Shown here: one piece after another, positions 26,721-36,416 of the stretch
How the letters are laid out: every line of letters begins with the position of its first letter
Numbering within the stretch: the first letter of the stretch is position 1
The notes under the pieces: generated by a model
The model's input: only the letters and a program-made list of their open reading frames with translations
Told to the model about the DNA's origin: nothing
Databases searched by the model: none
Source: an uncultured Draconibacterium sp.
GTDB taxonomy: Bacteria > Bacteroidota > Bacteroidia > Bacteroidales > Prolixibacteraceae
NCBI RefSeq assembly: GCF_963674925.1
Contig: NZ_OY771647.1
Location: 1,937,501 to 2,001,500, forward strand
DNA length: 64,000 bases
Direction: 5' to 3'
Program-made: the position numbers and the translations under genes

Positions 26721-27950
26721 ATGATTCAAAAATCGCTTATTCTTGTTTTCCTGATCGTGATGGCGTGTTCAGGAATTTTGCAAGCACAAAACACATTTCG
26801 TGTAACCGTTGACGAAGTAAAAAACGGAAAGATAAAAATAGAACCGGCTATTCCTGATAATGGGCAGGTTTCCGAAGGAACAGTATTAACCATATCTGCA
26901 AAACCGGATAAGAACTTTGCACTGGATGCGGTTTACTACTCTGTAAAAGGAATGTGGGGCGATATGTAACACGAATGTATGGCATCGTCCTACGAGGTGG
27001 TGATCAACCAGGATACAAAACTGGGCGCATCGTTTATCGAAAAAGATGAAGTAAACCACCTGATGGTTGCTCAAAATATTCCGTATGCCAAACCAGGCGT
27101 TAAACAATTAAAATACGATGTATTTGCCCCGGAAGGTGCCCGTAACCTGCCTTGTATTATTATCATTCATGGGGGAGGCTGGATTTGGAATACCGAAGAT
27201 ATTATGCGCGGAATGGCCCGCGAATTAACAAAAGACGGCAAATATGTTGTTTTTAGTATTGATTATCGTTGGGCAGGAAACAGCGATGGCGACGAGGTTG
27301 GAAATACCATGGCCGACATCATTGGTGATGTGTTTGGCGCCATTGCCCACATTATGGAACACGCAGCAGATTATGGTGGCGACCCAACCCGAATCGCTGT
27401 AACCGGCGACAGCGCCGGAGGTCATTTATCGGCAGTGGCCGGAACCATGCCCAACAAAATTGGCGACGGAGGTTTTGGCAAAACCGAAGGCGTGTTTGAG
27501 TTTATGCCGTCGTATATTCCAAAAAATAAAACGGTTGACCAGGTGCGTTCTGAAATGATGAAGGCTATTAAAGCGGCTGCACCAAGTTACGGTGTATTTG
27601 GTAGCGACAGGCTGAATCATTATTCCGAAGATCCGAAAGCCGACGATACCTGGAAAGAAGCAATTGCGCCATTGAGCAATATCCCGAATGCAGAGGAGCG
27701 TAAAATTCCGCATTACCTTACCCGCGGAACAAAAGACGCTTTAATACCCGACGATGGCGTTAAACGTTATGTTGATGCTTTGGTGGAAGCCGGACAACGG
27801 GTGCAGTATGTACAGGTAGGCGGTGCCGGACATGCTTTCTTCGATTGGAAACCGGACGACCGGACCAAAGCAACATTTAAAAAATACGGTGTTTATTACG
27901 TCAACGAAATGGAGACTTTCTTCAATTCGGTGTTTTATCCGAGAAACTAA
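26721..27950 (+). pseudogene. Secreted alpha/beta-hydrolase (esterase) split by an in-frame TAA
   Basis: Two open frames in the same reading frame are separated by a single TAA at 26967-26969. The first part (82 residues) has a signal peptide and a beta-rich segment ending GMWGDM. The second resumes at HECMASSYEVV and contains the esterase core: oxyanion HGGGW, nucleophile Ser in GDSAGG, Asp in GTKDALIPD and His in GAGHAFFD. Joined, they give about 409 residues, a normal exported esterase. No frameshift is needed, only one sense codon changed to TAA, most simply TAT or TAC. The downstream piece could be expressed from the ATG at 26979 but would lack the signal peptide. A sequencing error is the main alternative. 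Confidence 0.85.
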
Positions 27951-28069
27951 CTAACGCTAATAATACCACAGGCAGTTTATTCTCATTATGAATAAGCTGC
28001 TTTTTTTGTGATCAACATGTTGAAATTTGTATCTTGCTCCATCAACGAAGTGATACTAAATATTTAATT

Positions 28070-30427
28070 ATGAATTTCCGGAAATCTCAACTATTAGTTG
28101 TTGTTGCAGTAATGTTAGCGGCAATTTCGTGTAAGCAAAAACCAAAAGAGGTAAATAACGAATTTACCGGATCGGCAAGTTGTATCGAGTGTCACGAGAA
28201 CTTCTATAAGCTTTGGGAACCATCGTATCACGCACAGGCAATGATGCCGATAAACGCGGCCTTTATGGCAGAGCATCAGTTACCCGATAGCGAACCCATT
28301 GACGTGGAAGGGCACCTGTTTCAGGTGGAGTTTAAAGATTCAACCATGGTATTGTACGAGCGCGATGGCAACGAACTGCTAAAAACCTACGACGTAATTT
28401 GGGCAATGGGCGGACATAATGTGTATACTTTCCTTACACCCTTTGAGAAAGGGAAACTGCAGAATATTCCGCTGGCTTTTGATGCCAACCGCAAAGAGTG
28501 GTTTAATTACCCCATGGCCGGTATGCGCCATTTTGGTGGAGATATGCCCGATGATGAAGCATTACCCTGGAAAGACGATATGTTTGCCTTTAACACCGGT
28601 TGCTACAGCTGTCACATCAGCCAGTTGAGTACCAACTTCGATTTGGCAACCGATACCTATCATACCACCTGGAAGGAACCCGGAATTAATTGCGAAACCT
28701 GTCACGGACCGGCAGGCGAGCACGTGCGTATTTTCAAAGCATTAAAAGAAGGCGAGGAAGCCGATGAGCTGGGGCTGATAAGTACAAAAGTATTTACACA
28801 GGAGCAGCATGTGGCATCCTGTTCGCCTTGTCATGCGAAAATGAATCCTATTACACCAAGTTACATGCCCGGCGATAAGTATTTCGATAACTATAACCTG
28901 ACTACGCTGGAGGATCGTGACTTTTATCCCGATGGCCGTTCATTGGGAGAGAATTACACCCTGACCGAGTGGATGATGAACCCGTGTGCCGAAAATAGCG
29001 AGCTGCATTGTGTTACCTGTCATACGTCAAGTGGCCGTGATCGAAATAAGGATAATCCTAACCAGGCTTGTTTGAAATGCCATAATAACCGCACCGAAGA
29101 TTTGGAAACGCATACCGGGCATCCGGCTTCGGCAGGGCTAACCTGCCTGAGTTGTCACATGCCAAAGCGCGAGTTTGTTGGCCGCTTTCTGCGTAGCGAT
29201 CACTCGTTCCGTCCGCCAATGCCTGAGGCTACCATTAAGTTTGGTTCGCCAAATGCCTGTAATTTGTGTCATAAAGATAAATCGCCCGAGTGGGCCAATA
29301 AAATTGTAAAGGCGCGCCCAAATGGCAATTACCAGGAAGAAACCTTACGATGGGCACAACTGATAAAAGAAGCCCGCGACATGAAATGGGAAAATGTGGA
29401 TAAGATGTTCGCAACCATCCGCAATCCAAAAACCGATGATGTAGTGGCCAATTCACTTATCCGTTTGTTGGGAAATTATCCCGACGCATCGAAAGCCGGT
29501 GTGCTGATTGATGCTTTGAGTAACGAATCGGAACTGGTGCGCTCGTCGGCGGCGTACGGTTTGGGAGGCATATTTACCGATGAAGTGAAAACGGCCTTAC
29601 TGAAAGCTTGTCAGGATGATATTCGTTTGGTGCGCATACAGGCCGCCAATGCCATTTTAACTTTCCCTCAGGATGAGTTTACCGCAGAAGAACAAACAAT
29701 AATTGCCGCTGCCGAAAAGGAATATGTAACATCGATGACTTCGCGCCAGGACAACTGGAGCAATCACTATAACCTTGGTTTGTATCATCAGAACAAAGGA
29801 GAAGCAACAGAAGCTTTGAATTCGTACGAAACAGCTGCCCGTTTATATCCTCCGGCGGTATTGCCGTTAATCAACAGCAGTGTATTGTATTCGTATGTGG
29901 GCAACAACGAAAAAGCCGAGGAGAATCTGAAGAAAGTACTGGAATACGAGCCAAAGAACGAAGCTGCCAACCTGAACCTGGGCTTACTGCTGGCCGAGCA
30001 GGGACGATTGGATGAAGCCGAAAAGGCCTTACGAACAGCGCTGGAAGCCAATCCCGAAAACCAACCCGTTGCCGCCAAAAACCTGAGTGTGATTGTAGCG
30101 CAGCACGGCGATTTGGCCGGAGCGGTAAAATATGCCGAATTGGCCTATAAAGCACGGCCCGAAAATCCTGATTACGGGTATACGCTGGCGTATTATCAAA
30201 TGCAAAACGGACAGACTTCGACTGCTAAAAAAACCTTGGAAAAAGTGATCAGCAAATCGCCCGAATACCTTTCTGCAACAGGTTATCTGGCGCAGATTTA
30301 TCTGCAGGAAGGCAACAAAGACAAAGCGCTGCAATTGTATAAAAATGCACTAAAGGTTGAAGGTATCTCGGAACAAGACCGGGCAAGCATCCAACAATCG
30401 ATAAGCATGTTGCAGCAAAGTATGTAA
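28070..30427 (+). CDS. Octaheme cytochrome c - HEAT - TPR lipoprotein
   Basis: A 785-residue protein. A lipoprotein signal ends at AAISC. Eight CxxCH heme motifs follow (CIECH, CYSCH, CETCH, CSPCH, CVTCH, CLKCH, CLSCH, CNLCH) within roughly the first 400 residues. Then come HEAT-like repeats (about 450-550, with AAYGLGGIFTDEV and AANAILTFP) and about five TPR units to the C-terminus (for example AANLNLGLLLAEQGRLDEAEK). It would be a periplasmic or surface electron carrier with a protein-binding scaffold. Similar cytochrome-TPR proteins exist in other phyla, but the function is unknown. The ATG at 28070 is preferred over an upstream TTG at 28034. It lies between the esterase and the GH36 gene. 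Confidence 0.9.
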   Translation: MNFRKSQLLVVVAVMLAAISCKQKPKEVNNEFTGSASCIECHENFYKLWEPSYHAQAMMPINAAFMAEHQLPDSEPIDVEGHLFQVEFKDSTMVLYERDGNELLKTYDVIWAMGGHNVYTFLTPFEKGKLQNIPLAFDANRKEWFNYPMAGMRHFGGDMPDDEALPWKDDMFAFNTGCYSCHISQLSTNFDLATDTYHTTWKEPGINCETCHGPAGEHVRIFKALKEGEEADELGLISTKVFTQEQHVASCSPCHAKMNPITPSYMPGDKYFDNYNLTTLEDRDFYPDGRSLGENYTLTEWMMNPCAENSELHCVTCHTSSGRDRNKDNPNQACLKCHNNRTEDLETHTGHPASAGLTCLSCHMPKREFVGRFLRSDHSFRPPMPEATIKFGSPNACNLCHKDKSPEWANKIVKARPNGNYQEETLRWAQLIKEARDMKWENVDKMFATIRNPKTDDVVANSLIRLLGNYPDASKAGVLIDALSNESELVRSSAAYGLGGIFTDEVKTALLKACQDDIRLVRIQAANAILTFPQDEFTAEEQTIIAAAEKEYVTSMTSRQDNWSNHYNLGLYHQNKGEATEALNSYETAARLYPPAVLPLINSSVLYSYVGNNEKAEENLKKVLEYEPKNEAANLNLGLLLAEQGRLDEAEKALRTALEANPENQPVAAKNLSVIVAQHGDLAGAVKYAELAYKARPENPDYGYTLAYYQMQNGQTSTAKKTLEKVISKSPEYLSATGYLAQIYLQEGNKDKALQLYKNALKVEGISEQDRASIQQSISMLQQSM

Positions 30428-30560
30428 GGGAGCATATTTTATTAATCACAATTTATTAAATCTTTTTTGCTAAGCTTTTAACTCTGAACGCAAAACTGCC
30501 GTGTAGGTACTTTCCCAAATATCTTCGTCATTCTAATAGAAACAATCAAATCCGGAGATC

Positions 30561-32756
30561 ATGAAAAGAATATATCTGTTAACAATCGTTCTGTTGCTGT
30601 CTGCTGCTGTTTATGCGCAGGAAACGATCATTCCCATTTCAACCAACGACAACCTGATGTTGTTGCAAACATCACGCGACGGCCGTTTAAATACCGTGTA
30701 TTTTGGCGAACCGCTGGCCAATGAATCGGAGTATGCCGCGGTGGCACGAGGTTACAATCTAAGCGATAACAACAGTGCAATTAACAATGCCACGTACACC
30801 TCATCCGGTACCTGGAACCTGGTGGAGCCGGCTATTGAGGTGATTCAAAGTGATGGAAATACTTCGCTGGAGTTGAAATATGTGAGCCATTCTGCCGAAA
30901 CGACTTCGGATAATGCGGTGCTGACGACCATTGTTTTGGAAGATGCACAATACCAGTTTCAGGTGAAGCTTTTTTACAAGGCGTGGACCAAAGAGAATGT
31001 GATTGAACAATGGACCGAGATACAACACAACCAGGATGATGCCGTAACGCTGAAAAAGTTTGCATCGGCCAACCTGTTTTTTACCGGCAATGAGTTTTAC
31101 CTTACCAGTTATGGCAACGAGTGGGCAAAAGAAATGCAGCGCAACGAGGAAAAACTGACCCGCGGAATAAAGTCAATCGACTCGAAACTGGGAACACGTG
31201 CTTTTTTGCTGCAGTCGCCCAATTTTATCCTTTCGTTTGATGGCAAAGCTGCCGAGAACAACGGAACAGTGGTGTTGGGGCAGTTGGCGTGGAGCTCGAA
31301 CTTTCGTTATGATTTTGAAGTAGATCCGCAGAGCAATGTGCGTTTTATTGCCGGCATTAATCCGTTTGCATCGGAATATGAATTACAGCCGGGCGAAGTG
31401 TTTAAAACGCCCGGGTTGGTTTATGTGGTGTCGCACAAAGGCACCGGCGAAGCCAGCCGAAACCTGCACAGCTGGGCACGCGATTACCGTGTTCTGGATG
31501 GCAACGGCGAACGCCTTACACTGCTGAACAACTGGGAGGCGACTTACTTCGATTTTGATGAAGACAAGCTTACCGCCCTGTTTAAAGATGCCAAAGAACT
31601 GGGTGTTGATTTGTTTTTGCTCGACGATGGCTGGTTTGCCAACAAATACCCGCGCAACGGCGACAATGCAGGTTTGGGCGACTGGCAGGAAAACAAAAAG
31701 AAACTGCCGCACGGAATTGGTTACCTGGTGGAAGAAGCTACAAAGGAGGGTGTAAAATTTGGTATTTGGATTGAGCCGGAGATGGTAAATCCGAAAAGTG
31801 AATTGTATGAGAATCATATCGATTGGGTGATACGTCAGCCGGAGCGCCCCGAGAAATATTTCCGTAACCAGCTGGTGTTGGATCTGTCGAACCCAGAAGT
31901 GCAGGACTTTGTTTTTGGCGTGGTGGATAACTTACTGACAGAAAATCCGGAGCTGGCTTTTATTAAGTGGGATTGCAACTCGGTAATTTACAATGCACAC
32001 TCGGCGTATCTCGAAAAAGAGGGTATTCCGCAAACGCACATTTACACCGAATACACCAAGGGCCTGTACAATGTAATGGAACGCGTGCGGGAGAAATTCC
32101 CGAAAGTGCCGATTATGATGTGCTCGGGTGGTGGCGGCCGCGGCGATTACGAGTTGTTTAAATACTTTACCGAGTTTTGGCCCAGCGACGATACCGATCC
32201 GCTGGAGCGCGTGTTTATGCAGTGGAATTATTCGTATTTCTTTCCTTCGATCGTTACCGATTGCCACGTTACCGACTGGAGCGATCTTCCGCTAAAATAT
32301 CGTGTTGATGTGGCCAGCATGGGTAAACTGGGTTTCGATATTGTGGCTCACGAGCTCAGCGAAAACGATATGAAATTTGCCAAACAGGCCGTGCAGAATT
32401 ATCACTCGTTTAAAGATGTGGTGTGGCATGGCGATATGTACCGTCTGGTAAGTCCGTACGAAAACGATTTTGCCTCGCTGATGTATGTAAACAAGGAAAA
32501 GAGCAGGGCAGTGGTGTTTAACTACCTCTCGAATTTCAGGTACAAACAAACGGCCTCTGTGCTTCCTGTTAAGTTTGCCGGCCTCAATCCTGCCAAACAA
32601 TACACTGTAAAAGAACTAAATGTTTACCCGGGACGCCGCTCGTGGATCGATTCAGATAAAGTATATTCCGGCGATTTTCTTATGAAAGTGGGCATTAATC
32701 CGCACGTTACGCTGCGCAGTACCAGCGTGGTGTTGGAGGTGAATGAGGTGGAGTAA
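30561..32756 (+). CDS. Alpha-galactosidase, GH36
   Basis: A 731-residue exported GH36 alpha-galactosidase that removes alpha-linked galactose. The signal peptide ends around VYAQ (residue 20). The N-terminal beta-supersandwich precedes the catalytic barrel with LLDDGWF, GIWIEPEMVNP, and FIKWDCNS with the likely nucleophile Asp. CSGGGGRGD and FWPSDDTDP carry the acid/base region. Length and order match bacterial GH36 enzymes such as AgaA or RafA. Substrates would be raffinose-type oligosaccharides or galactomannan/galactan side chains. It is the last gene of the sulfatase-led row. Confidence 0.95.
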   Translation: MKRIYLLTIVLLLSAAVYAQETIIPISTNDNLMLLQTSRDGRLNTVYFGEPLANESEYAAVARGYNLSDNNSAINNATYTSSGTWNLVEPAIEVIQSDGNTSLELKYVSHSAETTSDNAVLTTIVLEDAQYQFQVKLFYKAWTKENVIEQWTEIQHNQDDAVTLKKFASANLFFTGNEFYLTSYGNEWAKEMQRNEEKLTRGIKSIDSKLGTRAFLLQSPNFILSFDGKAAENNGTVVLGQLAWSSNFRYDFEVDPQSNVRFIAGINPFASEYELQPGEVFKTPGLVYVVSHKGTGEASRNLHSWARDYRVLDGNGERLTLLNNWEATYFDFDEDKLTALFKDAKELGVDLFLLDDGWFANKYPRNGDNAGLGDWQENKKKLPHGIGYLVEEATKEGVKFGIWIEPEMVNPKSELYENHIDWVIRQPERPEKYFRNQLVLDLSNPEVQDFVFGVVDNLLTENPELAFIKWDCNSVIYNAHSAYLEKEGIPQTHIYTEYTKGLYNVMERVREKFPKVPIMMCSGGGGRGDYELFKYFTEFWPSDDTDPLERVFMQWNYSYFFPSIVTDCHVTDWSDLPLKYRVDVASMGKLGFDIVAHELSENDMKFAKQAVQNYHSFKDVVWHGDMYRLVSPYENDFASLMYVNKEKSRAVVFNYLSNFRYKQTASVLPVKFAGLNPAKQYTVKELNVYPGRRSWIDSDKVYSGDFLMKVGINPHVTLRSTSVVLEVNEVE

Positions 32757-32807
32757 TTATGTTGAAGATGCTGGAATAGAAAAAGGCTTTCGCAAATAGC
32801 ATCTAAT

Positions 32808-32895
32808 CCTCCGCCCGTCTACCGACGGACACCTCCTTTAAATAAAGGAGGACGCGGCTGCTGTCCCCCTTGGCGAAGGGGGAATTAAAGGGGGA
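32808..32895. repeat. Palindromic intergenic repeat (CCTCC / CCCCCTT type)
   Basis: Two strong hairpins in a row: CCTCCTTTA/TAAAGGAGG (32832-32840 with 32843-32851) and CCCCCTT/AAGGGGG (32865-32871 with 32876-32882). It lies between the alpha-galactosidase and the methyltransferase. The composition fits the common CCCCCTTGGCGAAGGGGG repeats of Bacteroidota intergenic DNA. A related but weaker set is at about 560-670. Confidence 0.6.
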
Positions 32896-33008
32896 TTGAT
32901 TTTCGTTTCAAGACAAACTATTCTTATTCGAAATCTGAGAATCCCGATGATATTTATTATTTTGCCGGCAATTCTTCCCGGGCAAAAGAATAGAAAAAGA
33001 GAACGATT

Positions 33009-33626
33009 ATGGACCGAAAAAAGCATTGGGAAGAGATCTATCAAAGCAAAGATACCGCGGAGGTGAGCTGGTTTCAGGCTTCACCAACAACATCGCTACA
33101 ATTTGTGAAGGAGTTTAAACTGCCCCTGTCGGCACGAATTATTGACGTGGGCGGCGGCGACAGTTTTATGGTGGATCGTTTACTGGAAATGGGTTATAGC
33201 AACATTACCGTTCTCGATATCTCTGAAACAGCCATTAAAAAGGCACAGCAGAGATTAGGTGAAAAAGCCAAAACGGTAAAATGGATAGTTGCTGATGCGG
33301 CAGGATTTCAGCCAAAAGAAACCTACGATTTCTGGCACGACAGGGCTGCCTTTCATTTTTTAACCGGCAAGCAGGAGATCCGTAACTATGTCGATACCAT
33401 CCGTTCGTTTGTTAAGCCGGGTGGTTACCTGGTGTTGGGAACCTTCTCGGAACAAGGCCCGACAAAATGCAGCGGCATAGAAATAAAACAGTACTCGGAA
33501 AATACAATGACCAGTCTGTTAACTGATTTCTTTAATAAAATCAGGTGTATTACCGTCGATCATAAAACACCTTTTAATACCCTTCAGAATTTTATTTTCT
33601 GCAGTTTCCAAAGATTGGCGATGTAA
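33009..33626 (+). CDS. Class I SAM-dependent methyltransferase
   Basis: A 205-residue methyltransferase of the Rossmann class. Motif I is IIDVGGGDSFM (about residues 44-54), the acidic loop is VLDIS, motif II-like is VADAAGF, and FVKPGGYLVLGTFSE is the post-II motif. It begins WEEIYQSKDTAEVSWFQ, a pattern shared with thiopurine/tellurite-resistance-like methyltransferases. The substrate is unknown. It stands alone between two intergenic repeat clusters. Confidence 0.88.
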   Translation: MDRKKHWEEIYQSKDTAEVSWFQASPTTSLQFVKEFKLPLSARIIDVGGGDSFMVDRLLEMGYSNITVLDISETAIKKAQQRLGEKAKTVKWIVADAAGFQPKETYDFWHDRAAFHFLTGKQEIRNYVDTIRSFVKPGGYLVLGTFSEQGPTKCSGIEIKQYSENTMTSLLTDFFNKIRCITVDHKTPFNTLQNFIFCSFQRLAM

Positions 33627-33667
33627 GTCTTGTCTTTAGTCACTTGTCATTAGCCAATACTGCGCCG

Positions 33668-33765
33668 CTGGTGCCGGGCTAAAGCCCGAGGTAGTTGCCC
33701 AGGATTAACCCCGGGCTTAAGCCTGGGGTTAGTGAACTCCCGCCCCAAAATGGGCTTTAGCCCTT
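33668..33765. repeat. GC-rich triple palindrome repeat
   Basis: Three palindromic units: CGGGCTAAAGCCCG (33675-33688), AACCCCGGGCTTAAGCCTGGGGTT-like arms (33707-33730), and GGGCTTTAGCCC (33752-33763), the last being the reverse complement of the first core. It lies directly ahead of the AT-rich Mrr-HNH island. Confidence 0.7.
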
Positions 33766-33856
33766 ACTTTTGTATTCCCATTCTTTTCGCCAAAGCCATA
33801 TTGTTTTTGTTAAACAGAATAGTAACTTTAAACAAAAAAGAATCAACGACCAAGCA

Positions 33857-34732
33857 ATGGAGATACCAAAATTTCATGAGACATTTATACCAATTTTGAA
33901 GGTACTAGAAAATGGCGAAACTCTCAAAACAAGAGAAATGTATAAAAAAGTCATTGAACAATACTATTCTGGACTTTCAAAAGAGCAATTAGAACAGACA
34001 ACTAAAAGTGGAGACATTCTGATAATAAACCGAATTGCTTGGGGTAAATCATATCTAAAAAAGGGTGGTTATATCGAATTTCCCAAAAGAGGATTGGTAA
34101 AAATTACTGAGAAAGGGAAGAAGTATAGTACAACGGAATTGACATTGAAGCAAGTTGAAAATTCTGAAAACTACCTAGAGTTTTATAATCAAGAAAACTC
34201 TAAAAAGGATTCGACTCCTTCGGTAATTGAAAATGCATCGCCTCAAGACTTGATCGACGAAGGTTTTAACCAAATAGATATTCAAGTTAAAGATGAATTG
34301 CTAGAGAGACTGAAGGAAATAGATCCATTTTATTTTGAGAAAGTAATTCTCATTTTGCTCAAAAAAATGGGTTATGGTGATTTTGTTGAAACAGCTAAAA
34401 CTGGAGATGGCGGAATTGATGGTATAATCAATGAGGACAAACTTGGATTGGATAAAATTTATATTCAAGCCAAACGATATGGAGAAAATAAAGTTCGAGA
34501 AAAGGACATCCGTAATTTTATTGGAGCAATGAGCGGAGACACTCAGAAAGGTGTATTCGTTACCACGTCATCCTTTGATGCAAGAGCAACTAAAAAGGCT
34601 CATGATGCGCATCATACGATTATTTTGATTGATGGATTAAAGTTAGTTGATCTTATGCATCAGTATAATGTAGGTATCCAAGTCAAAGCAGTATATGAAG
34701 TGAAAGAATTGGACAATGATTTCTTTGAATAA
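33857..34732 (+). CDS. Mrr-like restriction endonuclease
   Basis: A 291-residue Mrr-family protein that cleaves methylated or foreign DNA in related systems. The N-terminal winged-helix Mrr_N domain spans about residues 1-95 (FHETFIPILKVLENG...YIEFPKRGLVKITEKGK). The C-terminal PD-(D/E)xK nuclease domain is at about 165-270, with D-G-G-I-D-G and then IYIQAKRY giving the Asp and QxK catalytic set. The start is the ATG at 33857. Base composition is visibly more AT-rich than in its neighbours, suggesting transfer. An HNH protein gene follows 20 bases later. Confidence 0.9.
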   Translation: MEIPKFHETFIPILKVLENGETLKTREMYKKVIEQYYSGLSKEQLEQTTKSGDILIINRIAWGKSYLKKGGYIEFPKRGLVKITEKGKKYSTTELTLKQVENSENYLEFYNQENSKKDSTPSVIENASPQDLIDEGFNQIDIQVKDELLERLKEIDPFYFEKVILILLKKMGYGDFVETAKTGDGGIDGIINEDKLGLDKIYIQAKRYGENKVREKDIRNFIGAMSGDTQKGVFVTTSSFDARATKKAHDAHHTIILIDGLKLVDLMHQYNVGIQVKAVYEVKELDNDFFE

Positions 34733-34752
34733 AATAATTAATTGGAAGTTTT

Positions 34753-35085
34753 ATGGCTAATCGGTGGGGAATACCAACGGATGTTGAGGCGATTGTAAGA
34801 AAAAGGGATACTAAATGTGTTTATTGCGGAATAGTATTTTCATCTGATAACAACTCTCGGAAAGACAAACCATCTTGGGAACATATTGTAAATGACATAA
34901 GAATTAATGGGACTGATAATATAGCTCTTTGTTGTATGTCATGTAATGCAAGTAAAGGTTCGAAATTACTTGTGGATTGGTTTGAAAGTGATTACTGCAA
35001 GAAAAAAGAAATCACGGTTGATTCTGTTGATGAAGTCGTAAAAGTGGCACTAAAGAATCCACCTAAACTGATTAATAAGAAATAA
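34753..35085 (+). CDS. HNH endonuclease
   Basis: A 110-residue HNH nuclease. Zinc ligands are C22-x-x-C25 and C61-x-x-C64, with the catalytic region WEH (H44), N56 and CNASKG (N65) between and after them. It starts 20 bases after the Mrr gene stop on the same strand and shares its AT-rich composition, so the two form a two-gene unit. There is no methyltransferase next to it, so a modification-dependent or defensive role is more likely than a classic restriction-modification pair (inference). Confidence 0.87.
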   Translation: MANRWGIPTDVEAIVRKRDTKCVYCGIVFSSDNNSRKDKPSWEHIVNDIRINGTDNIALCCMSCNASKGSKLLVDWFESDYCKKKEITVDSVDEVVKVALKNPPKLINKK

Positions 35086-35147
35086 CAATTCAAAACCCCG
35101 CTCGCGCCTCCCGAAGTTTCGGGACGCACCAGCGGAGCCACCAACTC

Positions 35148-36416
35148 TTACCTTCTCTTCCGTCTAAATCCCGGGTTTTGATTACCACGTTTTTTGTTCC
35201 GGTTTTCAAAAAACTCCTGTCGTTTACGTTTTTTTTCTGCTTCAAACTCTTTCTTTTCGCTGGCGTTCATCGGCTTGTCGGTCTGCGGAAAAGGATTGTT
35301 GCCGGCTACATCGATTTTTAGTTTTATCAACTTTTCAATGTCTTTCACGTAAGCATTTTCTTCCGGTTCGCAAAGCGATAGTGCCACACCTTCTTCGCCG
35401 GCCCGGCCACATCGGCCAATACGGTGCACATAGGTTTCAGGCTCGTTGGGTATGTCGTAGTTAATCACATACCGGAGTTTGTCAATATCAATACCTCTTG
35501 CCGCAATATCGGTGGCTACCAATACACGTAATTGTCCTTTTTTAAACTGCATTAAGGCTTTTTGGCGTTGATTCTGGCTCTTTTCTCCATGAATGGCCGC
35601 ACTCTCGATTTTTTTATTCCGCAGGTTGCGTACAATACGGTCGGCTCCATGTTTGGTTCTCGAAAACAGGAGTACCTGCTCTAATTCATCGTTCTTAAGA
35701 ATGTGTAACAGTAAGTCCTTTTTATCGCTTTTGTTGGTGAAATAGATTTGCTGTTGTATGGTTTCGGCAGTTGATGAAACCGGGTTCACCGCCACCTTTT
35801 TCGGATTCATCAGAATTTGTTGCGAAAGCTTTACTATTTTGGTTGGCATAGTAGCCGAAAAGAACAACGATTGCCGCTGCCTGGGTAATAGTTTCAGCAG
35901 TTTATTTATGTCGTGAATAAAACCCATGTCGAGCATCCGGTCGGCCTCGTCTAGCACAAAATACTTCACATCGCGCAGCGAAATATGATTCTGACTGATT
36001 AAATCGAGCAGGCGGCCGGGTGTGGCAACCAGTATATCAATACCTTTTTGCAGTTGTCGTACCTGCGGGTTTTGCGGCACCCCTCCAAAAATGACAGCAT
36101 TTTGCAAGTTGCTGTACTTGCCATACGCGTTAAAACTTTCGCCTATTTGTATGGCTAACTCGCGGGTAGGGGTAACTACCAGCGACTTTATACGTCGTTT
36201 CCCCTTTTCGTGTTGGGTGTTGTTTATTAAATGCTGAATTATAGGAATGGCAAAAGCGGCCGTTTTACCGGTGCCGGTTTGGGCGCTACCCAAAACATCA
36301 TTTCGTTCTAATACCAGTGGAATTGCCTGCGCCTGAATGGAGGTTGGTTCCGAGTAGTTTTCATCCTTTAATGCCTTCAGTATGGCCGGATGCAATTTTA
36401 AATCTTCAAACTTCAT
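35148..36416 (-). CDS. DEAD-box RNA helicase (RhlE-like)
   Basis: A 422-residue ATP-dependent RNA helicase. It has a Q motif near YSEPTSIQAQAIP, Walker A AQTGTGKT (about 41-48), PTRELA, the DEAD box in VLDEADRMLDMG, SAT in FFSATMP, and RGIDID and HRIGRCGRAG in domain 2. The C-terminal tail from about residue 385 is basic (KRKRQEFFENRNKKRGNQ), as in RhlE proteins that unwind structured RNA, often in cold adaptation or ribosome assembly. The precise paralogue is unsure. It is convergent with the HNH gene. Confidence 0.94.
   Translation of the reverse strand: MKFEDLKLHPAILKALKDENYSEPTSIQAQAIPLVLERNDVLGSAQTGTGKTAAFAIPIIQHLINNTQHEKGKRRIKSLVVTPTRELAIQIGESFNAYGKYSNLQNAVIFGGVPQNPQVRQLQKGIDILVATPGRLLDLISQNHISLRDVKYFVLDEADRMLDMGFIHDINKLLKLLPRQRQSLFFSATMPTKIVKLSQQILMNPKKVAVNPVSSTAETIQQQIYFTNKSDKKDLLLHILKNDELEQVLLFSRTKHGADRIVRNLRNKKIESAAIHGEKSQNQRQKALMQFKKGQLRVLVATDIAARGIDIDKLRYVINYDIPNEPETYVHRIGRCGRAGEEGVALSLCEPEENAYVKDIEKLIKLKIDVAGNNPFPQTDKPMNASEKKEFEAEKKRKRQEFFENRNKKRGNQNPGFRRKRR

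Noticed and set aside
26967..26969. Recoding of the in-frame stop as selenocysteine or pyrrolysine
   Set aside because: The stop is TAA; selenocysteine uses TGA and pyrrolysine uses TAG.
32838..33044. 68-codon minus-strand frame between GH36 and the methyltransferase
   Set aside because: It runs through the palindromic repeat and into the methyltransferase start; no ordered protein features.
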